Source of the DNA: an uncultured Clostridia bacterium
GTDB lineage: Bacteria > Bacillota > Clostridia > UBA1381
Direction of reading: 5' to 3'
Length of the DNA: 19,932 bases
NCBI GenBank assembly: GCA_934481375.1
Contig: CAKSPN010000013.1
Coordinates: forward strand, 1-19,932
The notes below the pieces were generated by a model that was not told the origin of the DNA, made no database searches, and saw nothing but the letters and a program-made list of their open reading frames with translations. The first letter of the stretch is position 1. Each line of letters starts with the position of its first letter. Below, piece after piece: positions 14,459 through 19,932 of the stretch. Position numbers and translations under genes: made by a program.

Positions 14459-14482
14459 TATACCCAATATACCCTCTATACC
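14459..14482. repeat. Three tandem 9-bp repeats (TATACCC) upstream of rsmA
   Basis: TATACCCAA, TATACCCTC and TATACC start at 14459, 14468 and 14477, exactly 9 bp apart. They lie between repeat C and the rsmA ribosome site. They may be a protein-binding array or part of the rsmA promoter, for which I see no clear -35/-10 pair. Confidence 0.55.
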
Positions 14483-14779
14483 AAATCAGGCAAAACTCAA
14501 AGAGTTTTGCTTAAGCCTGCCAACAAAGTATTGTCGTCAGGCAAAAAAGTGATATATCACTTTTTTAAAACTACTGTATGAAAAAATCAAAAGTTCCGTT
14601 GATTGGATTTTGAAGTGTCAAAATCTGAAACTTTTGATTTTAAGCCATTTCTGACGCACCTGTCGTCAGAAATGATTTAAACTTGAGGTTAGCACCTCAA
14701 ACTCCCGATAATAAAGTAGACAAACCGTTTGCGGTTTGTCTACAGTCTGCGGCAAAACTCAAAGAGTTTTGCCTGATTT
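14483..14779 (-). repeat. Dispersed hairpin-chain element, copy C, with terminal inverted repeats
   Basis: The core 14515-14741 is the reverse complement of copy B (10529-10757), with the same chain of stem-loops. Here the core is flanked on both sides by the hairpin GCAAAACTC/GAGTTTTGC (14490-14510 and 14752-14772), so the whole unit begins AAATCAGGCAAAACTC and ends with its reverse complement: about 28-bp terminal inverted repeats, 297 bp in all. No coding capacity and no clear target duplication. It lies 3' of rpsR and 5' of rsmA; its palindromes may terminate rpsR transcripts, though no good T tract follows most stems. Confidence 0.9.
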
Positions 14780-14792
14780 TATCTTACATAAA

Positions 14793-15038
14793 TTATTCAG
14801 CAACGAACGGTAACAAAGCAATAATTCTTGCACGCTTTATAGCAACCGTAAGCTGTCTCTGATGTTTAGCGCAGTTACCGCTGATACGTCTGGGAACAAT
14901 CTTACCGCGTTCCGAAACATATCTTCTGAGCTTAGCAGTATCTTTATAATCTATGCTGTCGACCTTGTCTACGCAGAACATACAAACCTTTTTCTTAGGT
15001 CTTCTTGCTCTGACAGGTCTTTCACTCTTTTCAGCCAT
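14793..15038 (-). CDS. rpsR: 30S ribosomal protein S18
   Basis: An 81-aa S18, near the usual length. The core KLRRYVSERGKIVPRRISGN and KHQRQLTVAIKRARIIALLP is typical. The N-terminal CMFC and the later C-x-KHQ suggest the zinc-binding (C+) form. It binds S6 in the 30S platform. GGAGG lies 7-8 nt before the ATG. It is the third gene of rpsF-ssb-rpsR, a classic Bacillota order. Confidence 0.97.
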   Translation of the reverse strand: MAEKSERPVRARRPKKKVCMFCVDKVDSIDYKDTAKLRRYVSERGKIVPRRISGNCAKHQRQLTVAIKRARIIALLPFVAE

Positions 15039-15070
15039 TGAGTTTTCCTCCTTACATTTTTATCATTAAA

Positions 15071-15529
15071 TCAGAACGGTAAATCGTCCTCAGAGCCGTC
15101 AATATCGGTAAAACCGCCGTCATCGAAACCGCCGTCAAATGCGGGCTGTTCCTGTACGGGGGGAGCGCTGTAGCCTCCCTGACCGGCACTTTGAAAACCG
15201 CCGTCCTGCGACTGACGCTTAGGACCGTTAAACGAAAGCTCGTCCGCAACAACCTCTGTTGCATACTGTCTTTTGCCGTCCTGACCGTCCCAGCTTCTCG
15301 ACTGAATACTTCCGCAAAGCTGGATGCCGCTGCCTTTTTGGAAATATCTGCAAAGAAAATCCGCCTGCTGACGCCATGCAACGCAATTGATAAAATCAGT
15401 CTGCGGCTGACCGTCTCTTGAAAAACGTCTGCTGACCGCAACGGTAAAACGTGCAACGCTTACGCCGTTCGGGGTCTGACGCATTTCGGGATCTCTTGCC
15501 AGATTTCCGACTAAAATAACTTTGTTCAT
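15071..15529 (-). CDS. ssb: Single-stranded DNA-binding protein
   Basis: A 152-aa protein with an N-terminal OB fold (1-105): MNKVILVGNLARDPEMRQTP, FTVAVSRRF, TDFINCVAWRQQADFLCRYF. A Gly/Gln-rich linker follows, then the acidic tip DDLPF, which recruits replication and repair proteins. GCGGTGA lies 4-5 nt before the ATG. Gaps are 25 bp to rpsF and 32 bp to rpsR. Confidence 0.97.
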   Translation of the reverse strand: MNKVILVGNLARDPEMRQTPNGVSVARFTVAVSRRFSRDGQPQTDFINCVAWRQQADFLCRYFQKGSGIQLCGSIQSRSWDGQDGKRQYATEVVADELSFNGPKRQSQDGGFQSAGQGGYSAPPVQEQPAFDGGFDDGGFTDIDGSEDDLPF

Positions 15530-15554
15530 AACTTCACCGCTTTCTTAAAAACGA

Positions 15555-15857
15555 TTATTCTTCATCTTTTTTGATGATGATTGTTCTTAAAACACCGTCA
15601 GTAATCTTGTACTGTCTGTCAAGCTCCTTCGGGAAATCCGCTTCAGCTTTGAAGTTAACCAGGAAATAGTAGCCCTCTGTTCTGTCATTGATTTCGTAAG
15701 CGAGCTTTCTCTTTCCCCATTCGTCAACAGAATCGAGTTCGCCGTTTGCCGAGATAAGTGATGTAAACTTATCCTTTAAAGCAGTAACGTTTTCCTCATC
15801 AAGTGTTGCGTCAATGATAAAAATTGTTTCATAGCTGTTAATGATTTTTTCAGCCAT
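15555..15857 (-). CDS. rpsF: 30S ribosomal protein S6
   Basis: A 100-aa S6: NSYETIFIID at the N terminus and WGKRKLAYEINDRTEGYYFL in the middle, as usual. It forms a heterodimer with S18 on the platform of the small subunit. The ATG at 15857 follows GGAGGTG by 6 nt; a GTG at 15866 lies inside that site and is rejected. First gene of the operon. Confidence 0.97.
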   Translation of the reverse strand: MAEKIINSYETIFIIDATLDEENVTALKDKFTSLISANGELDSVDEWGKRKLAYEINDRTEGYYFLVNFKAEADFPKELDRQYKITDGVLRTIIIKKDEE

Positions 15858-15927
15858 CTTCTGCACCTCCTTATGGACATTAGTCCCGAAACCCTATGCT
15901 TCGGGCAAGGATGTCTGTACTACAGAC
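15858..15927 (-). promoter_or_regulatory. rpsF mRNA leader, possible S6:S18 autoregulatory element
   Basis: The leader of about 70 nt folds into GTCTGT/ACAGAC (15913-15927) and CCCGAA/TTCGGG (15884-15904 region), followed by the ribosome site. Known rpsF leaders in many bacteria bind the S6:S18 complex and repress the operon. The exact protein-binding motif (a CCG bulge) could not be placed with certainty here. Confidence 0.45.
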
Positions 15928-15933
15928 TGGACT

Positions 15934-15962
15934 ATTATATACCAAAATGTGCTCTTTGTCAA
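15934..15962 (-). promoter_or_regulatory. Consensus promoter of rpsF-ssb-rpsR
   Basis: Minus strand: -35 TTGACA (15957-15962), 17 bp, -10 TATAAT (15934-15939): a perfect sigma-A match, fitting a ribosomal protein operon. Confidence 0.92.
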
Positions 15963-16045
15963 GTGTTTTTTCGCATACATTACATTAAAAAGGTACTTTA
16001 ACAATGCATTTTTAAAAATTTTTCAAACTTTTTTTCAAAAAAACC

Positions 16046-16073
16046 TTGTAAATTTCGGAAAGTATGTTATAAT
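16046..16073 (+). promoter_or_regulatory. Promoter of secG
   Basis: -35 TTGTAA (16046-16051), 16-bp spacer, -10 TATAAT (16068-16073). A/T tracts just upstream (16015-16043) may act as an UP element. Confidence 0.72.
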
Positions 16074-16117
16074 AATTAAGTATTTGTGTATTACGACAGA
16101 AAAGGAGGTTTAAATAA

Positions 16118-16360
16118 ATGGATAAAGTTTTCTTGGTTCTCCACATTGTAGTTGCTTGTATACTTATATTTGTAGTACTTGCACAGGAAGGCAAGGATCC
16201 CGGTATGCAGGGTATTCAGGGCGCTTCATCGGATATGGGCGACTCCTTCTTTAAAAAAGCGGGCGGTACAACAAAGGAAAAAATGTTTGTAAGACTTACA
16301 ACAACGGTTGCAATATTGTTCCTTATAACAACGCTTGTATTGGTTGTTCTTGTATCATAA
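16118..16360 (+). CDS. secG: Preprotein translocase subunit SecG
   Basis: An 80-aa membrane protein with two hydrophobic segments (about 4-23 and 57-79) joined by a loop carrying LAQEGKDPGMQGIQGASSDM, the typical SecG loop. It assists SecYE in export across the inner membrane. AAGGAGG lies about 9 nt before the ATG. It is a single gene closed by a strong palindromic terminator. Confidence 0.95.
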   Translation: MDKVFLVLHIVVACILIFVVLAQEGKDPGMQGIQGASSDMGDSFFKKAGGTTKEKMFVRLTTTVAILFLITTLVLVVLVS

Positions 16361-16364
16361 AAAC

Positions 16365-16410
16365 AAAGTAAAAAATACGCATATCAATTGATATGCGTAT
16401 TTTTTACTTT
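16365..16410. terminator. Bidirectional terminator between secG and the nitroreductase gene
   Basis: A perfect 46-bp palindrome without a loop: arms of 23 bp (AAAGTAAAAAATACGCATAT and on), centre between 16387 and 16388. T runs in each arm serve as tracts on both strands. It includes the last codons of the minus-strand gene (stop 16404-16406). Confidence 0.9.
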
Positions 16411-16973
16411 ATAATCACATCGTCAAGCGTTCTTTTCGGAACACGGACGTTTCCGTCCCCGTCAAAATAATATTTGAGGTTGTTGTCCTCCATATCAAAG
16501 CATTCGCCCTTTTGCGCAGGATAACCCACCGCAAGCAAATACGAAACATGGTACTTGTCCTCAAGTTTGAGTACCTTTTTTATTTCGCTTCGGTTTATTG
16601 CTCCGAGCCAGCAGGTTGCCAAACCCATTTCGTGTGCGCAAAGCATCATACTCGTTATTGCCGCACCGCAGTCCGTTTCGGATTTTTCTGCGCTTTTAAT
16701 TTCCGTATCGGTAACAATTACAATATACGCATTTGCTCTTTCGCTCTCGCAAGGCTCCCATTCGGGTATATATCCTGCCCATTTAGTGAGCGGATAAAGC
16801 TTTTTTACCGTTTCTTCATCATTAATGAGAACATATTTCAGCGGCTGCATATTTGCCGCAAACGCCGACATTCTTCCGCAGTCGGCAAGCTTTAAAAGCG
16901 CCTCCCGATTAACTTTTTCGCTTGTGAATTTTCTTATGGTTCTTCTCTGCATTATTGCCTCGTAAACGTTCAT
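16404..16973 (-). CDS. Nitroreductase family protein
   Basis: A 189-aa FMN-dependent fold: MNVYEAIMQRRTIRKFTSEK with the FMN-contacting RRTIRKF, CGRMSAFAANMQPLKYVLIN, then DCGAAITSMMLCAHEMGLAT and LGAINRSEIKKVL. LLAVGYPAQKG near the C terminus is also typical. Members reduce nitro groups, quinones or flavins with NAD(P)H; the substrate cannot be told. The ATG at 16973 has GAGAGTGA 8 nt upstream; GTG at 16985 lies in that site. Single gene with its own promoter. Confidence 0.92.
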   Translation of the reverse strand: MNVYEAIMQRRTIRKFTSEKVNREALLKLADCGRMSAFAANMQPLKYVLINDEETVKKLYPLTKWAGYIPEWEPCESERANAYIVIVTDTEIKSAEKSETDCGAAITSMMLCAHEMGLATCWLGAINRSEIKKVLKLEDKYHVSYLLAVGYPAQKGECFDMEDNNLKYYFDGDGNVRVPKRTLDDVIIK

Positions 16974-17016
16974 TTTAAAAATCACTCTCTTTCCGTTATA
17001 TTCTTCCGATAAGCAT

Positions 17017-17045
17017 ATTATATAACTTTATTTATTTTTTTTCAA
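17017..17045 (-). promoter_or_regulatory. Promoter of the nitroreductase gene
   Basis: Minus strand: -35 TTGAAA (17040-17045), 17 bp, -10 TATAAT (17017-17022), in very A/T-rich DNA. Confidence 0.7.
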
Positions 17046-17062
17046 TAGTATTAACGTTTTGC

Positions 17063-17091
17063 TTGAATTTTTTCAAAAAAAATGATATAAT
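17063..17091 (+). promoter_or_regulatory. Promoter of recJ-rel
   Basis: -35 TTGAAT (17063-17068), 17 bp, -10 TATAAT (17086-17091); divergent from the nitroreductase promoter, with 17 bp between the -35 boxes. Confidence 0.7.
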
Positions 17092-17140
17092 AATTCTGTT
17101 ATATTAATATAAGTAATAATTTATGTTTCGGGAGAATATG

Positions 17141-18859
17141 ATGGCAGAAAAAATTTGGGAATACCGCAGTAAAAAGCTGAAGCGTGAGGACGTTGAAAAT
17201 ATAAGCAACGAGCTTGGTCTGCCGAGAATTATGACTGCGCTTTTACTGAACCGCAGTATTAAAAAAGAGGACATTTCGGCTTTTTTGGCAAAATCGCTCA
17301 AGAGCGTTCGCAATCCTATGCTTATGAACGATATGGAAAAAGCGGCGCAAAAGATACTCGATACCGTAAAAAGCGGTGCAAAAATCGTTGTTTACGGTGA
17401 TTATGACGTTGACGGAATAACGTCTGCGGCAATGCTTACCGATTTTCTGCGCTCTTTGGGAGCGGACGTTTCGTATTATATTCCCGACCGTGCCGATGAA
17501 GGCTACGGTATGAACATAAAAGCAATAAACAAGTTTATAAAGCAGGGCGTAAAGCTTATTATAACCGTTGACTGCGGTATAACGGCGCTCGGCGAGGTAT
17601 CGTTTGCAAAGCTTATGGGTACGGAGGTTATAGTAACGGATCACCATTCCTGCAAGGAGCGTCTCCCCGAGGACGCATATGCAATAATAAACCCAAAGCG
17701 CCCCGACACAACGTATCCGTTCGACTCACTCGCCGGTGCGGGAGTGGCGTTTAAGCTTATACTTGCAATGGCGATACTTCTTAAAATGAACACCACGCAA
17801 TGCTTTTACAAATATATCGACCTTGCCGCAATAGGTACTATAGCGGATATTGTTTCGCTTACGGACGAAAACAGAGTAATAGCCGACAAGGGCGTTGCCG
17901 TTTTGCAAAAGCCGGAAAGACCGGGCGTTAAGGCGCTGATAAAGGTTTCGGGTGCGGATAAACGTCCGTTTACGGCAACATCGGTTGCATTTTCGCTTGC
18001 ACCGAGAATAAACGCCGCAGGCAGATTGGGAAACGCATCTTCGGCAGTGGAGCTTTTGCTTGAAAAAGACGAAACAAAAGCGCTCGAGGCGGCGGAACGC
18101 CTTGATGAGGAAAACACAAAAAGGCGTGAAACGGAGCTTGAAATATACAACGAGGCTTTGGAAATGATAGCCGCCGATATAAACTTTTCAAAGAAAAAGG
18201 TTATCGTGCTTGCAAAAAGAGGCTGGCACAGCGGAGTGATAGGAATAGTTGCGGCACGGCTTTGCGATATGTATTACAAACCCTGCATACTTATATCGGT
18301 AGACGAACGGGGCGAGGGCAAAGGCTCGGGACGTTCCATACCGTCATTTAATCTGTTTGACGCACTTTCACATTGCGAGGATTTGCTGTCCGACTTCGGC
18401 GGACATACCGCCGCCGCAGGACTGAGCATAAACGAATCGCAGACGGAGGCTTTTGAACTTAAGATAAACAAATATGCCGGCGGTGTACTGTCCGAGGCGG
18501 ATATGATACCGAAATTATATATCGACTGCCCCGTTACGGAGCGTGATATATCGCTTGCATCGGCAAAAATGCTCGAGGACCTTGAGCCGTTCGGCGCAGG
18601 GAACGAAAGACCTGTATTTTCGATTGATGACGTTGTTCTTACCGATATTATGCCTGTCGGTGCGGACGGAAAGCATCTGCGTATGCGCATAGCGAAAAAC
18701 AATGTGTATATAAATTGTATAGGCTTTTCAATGGGGCATTATGCGGAGGAATTTAAACCGAACGACCGCATAAGTGTTGCATTTAATATTGACGTAAACC
18801 GTTTTCAGGGCAGAGAGTCGGTACAGCTTGTCATAAAGGACATAAAAAGGAGGGATTGA
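17141..18859 (+). CDS. recJ: Single-stranded-DNA-specific exonuclease RecJ
   Basis: A 572-aa DHH-family 5'-3' exonuclease used in recombination and mismatch or base-excision repair. Motifs: VVYGDYDVDG (83-92), PDRADEGYG (115-123), ITVDCGI (141-147), VTDHH (165-169), then a DHHA1 region with GRSIPSFNLFDAL and FGGHTAAAG, and a C-terminal OB-like part. The ATG at 17141 has GGGAG 6 nt upstream; the in-frame ATG at 17123 has no ribosome site. It stops one base before rel; recJ next to rel is common in Bacillota. Confidence 0.96.
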   Translation: MAEKIWEYRSKKLKREDVENISNELGLPRIMTALLLNRSIKKEDISAFLAKSLKSVRNPMLMNDMEKAAQKILDTVKSGAKIVVYGDYDVDGITSAAMLTDFLRSLGADVSYYIPDRADEGYGMNIKAINKFIKQGVKLIITVDCGITALGEVSFAKLMGTEVIVTDHHSCKERLPEDAYAIINPKRPDTTYPFDSLAGAGVAFKLILAMAILLKMNTTQCFYKYIDLAAIGTIADIVSLTDENRVIADKGVAVLQKPERPGVKALIKVSGADKRPFTATSVAFSLAPRINAAGRLGNASSAVELLLEKDETKALEAAERLDEENTKRRETELEIYNEALEMIAADINFSKKKVIVLAKRGWHSGVIGIVAARLCDMYYKPCILISVDERGEGKGSGRSIPSFNLFDALSHCEDLLSDFGGHTAAAGLSINESQTEAFELKINKYAGGVLSEADMIPKLYIDCPVTERDISLASAKMLEDLEPFGAGNERPVFSIDDVVLTDIMPVGADGKHLRMRIAKNNVYINCIGFSMGHYAEEFKPNDRISVAFNIDVNRFQGRESVQLVIKDIKRRD

Positions 18860-18860
18860 T

Positions 18861-19932
18861 ATGGAGGAAAATACTCTTATACTGTCACCGGAAAAAATTG
18901 AACAAAACAGCATTTCAGACGTGGACGCACTTGTCGATGACATTGTAAAACGAGTTAAGGAATACAGTCCCGCCGCAAATACCGACGTTATTATGACGGC
19001 GTACTTCCTCGCAAAGACGGCGCACAAAAAGCAGTTCCGCCAAAGCGGCGCTCCGTATATAGAGCACCCCGTACAGATAGCGTACATAGCCTCACAGCTG
19101 GGGCTTGACGCATCAACCATAGCGGCGGCGCTTCTGCATGATGTTGTAGAGGACACCCCCTACACGTATGAGGATATAGAGGCTCTTTTCGGCAAGACAA
19201 TTGCGGAGCTTGTCGACGGAGTAACAAAATTAAAACAGATAAAATACAACACACGTGAGGAACAGCAGGTTGAAAATCTCAGAAAAATGTTCTTTGCAAT
19301 GTCAAAAGACATACGTGTTATTATAATAAAGCTTATAGATAGGCTGCATAATATGCGTACGCTTAACTTTATGCCGCCCGAAAAACAGCTTTTAATATCG
19401 AAAGAAACGCTTGACGTGTACGCACCTCTTGCGCACAGGCTCGGTATGTCAAAGATTAAGATAGAGCTTGAGGATTTGTCATTAAAATATCTTGATCCCG
19501 TTGCATACAAGGAAATAAGCACAAGCATAAGCCAGAAAAAGAGCGAGCGTGAGGAATTTATACACGAGATTATGTCGCTCCTTGAAAAGAAGCTTAAAGA
19601 GCTTGGCATAAAAGGTCAGGTTACGGGACGTGCAAAGCATTTTTACAGTATATTCAGAAAAATGTACACGCAGAACAAAACGCTTGATGAGCTGTATGAT
19701 TTGTTTGCGGTGCGCATAATAGTCGACTCCGTTGCCGACTGTTATGCCGTTCTCGGTATGGTGCACGATTTGTACACGCCTATGCCTATGCGCTTTAAGG
19801 ACTATATCGCAATGCCGAAACCCAATATGTATCAGTCATTGCACACAACGGTTATAGGTCCTAACGGAACGCCGTTTGAAATTCAGATACGGACATGGGA
19901 AATGCACAGAGTTGCGGAGGAGGGTATCGCCG
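18861..19932 (+). CDS. rel: Rel (RelA/SpoT) bifunctional (p)ppGpp synthetase/hydrolase, partial
   Basis: The first 357 codons are present and the window ends inside the gene. The ATG at 18861 follows GGAGG by 7 nt. The N-terminal HD hydrolase domain shows IEHP (67-70), the metal motif HDVVEDT (93-99) and KLIDRLHNMRTL, so hydrolysis is expected to be active. The synthetase domain shows GRAKHFYSIFRKM, LYDLFAVRI and FKDYIAMPKPNMYQSLHTTV; the basic RFKD motif is the type found in bifunctional enzymes. The regulatory C-terminal half lies outside. It controls the stringent response. Confidence 0.96.
   Translation, partial: MEENTLILSPEKIEQNSISDVDALVDDIVKRVKEYSPAANTDVIMTAYFLAKTAHKKQFRQSGAPYIEHPVQIAYIASQLGLDASTIAAALLHDVVEDTPYTYEDIEALFGKTIAELVDGVTKLKQIKYNTREEQQVENLRKMFFAMSKDIRVIIIKLIDRLHNMRTLNFMPPEKQLLISKETLDVYAPLAHRLGMSKIKIELEDLSLKYLDPVAYKEISTSISQKKSEREEFIHEIMSLLEKKLKELGIKGQVTGRAKHFYSIFRKMYTQNKTLDELYDLFAVRIIVDSVADCYAVLGMVHDLYTPMPMRFKDYIAMPKPNMYQSLHTTVIGPNGTPFEIQIRTWEMHRVAEEGIA

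Overview
The window looks like chromosomal DNA of an anaerobic, fairly low-GC member of the Bacillota, probably Clostridia. The clues are Clostridia-type housekeeping genes, strong Shine-Dalgarno sequences, many near-consensus sigma-A promoters with 16-17 bp spacers, TTG starts, a zinc-ribbon-type S18, and an OLE RNA locus. No tRNA, rRNA or insertion sequence was seen. The genus cannot be named from the sequence alone.

Layout. (1) 1-947: distal part of a CRISPR array with 14 repeats of 33 bp, type I-C-like. The last repeats decay rightwards, so the leader and cas genes should lie to the left, outside the window. (2) 981-1914: a fragment of a dispersed hairpin-rich repeat, then a minus-strand two-gene unit (61-aa protein and SAM methyltransferase) with promoter and possible operator. 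(3) 1916-8242, minus strand: promoter, a structured noncoding RNA of about 640 nt that I identify as OLE RNA, then oapA (its membrane protein partner), dxs, tlyA, ispE and two related membrane coiled-coil proteins, closed by an intrinsic terminator. dxs and ispE are both MEP isoprenoid genes. (4) 8250-10384, plus strand: proB-proA, expressed divergently from OLE. (5) 10389-10763: a chain of about ten stem-loops, including full copy B of the dispersed repeat. (6) 10763-12998, minus strand: purC-purB. (7) 13037-14482: a small Cys-rich gene on plus, facing rsmA and an XRE regulator on minus. (8) 14483-14779: copy C of the repeat, inverted relative to B. (9) 14793-15962, minus: rpsF-ssb-rpsR with its leader. 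(10) 16046-19932: secG (+), a nitroreductase (-), recJ (+) and a Rel-family (p)ppGpp enzyme cut by the window edge.

Most genes are core housekeeping functions: isoprenoid precursors, proline, purines, ribosome maturation, protein export, DNA repair and the stringent response. The two parts of greatest interest are the OLE ribonucleoprotein locus with its unusual downstream membrane proteins, and the family of intergenic elements built from chained hairpins (B, C and fragment A), two of which form an inverted pair 4 kb apart with a 91-bp identical core. All identifications come from reading motifs and context; no search was run.
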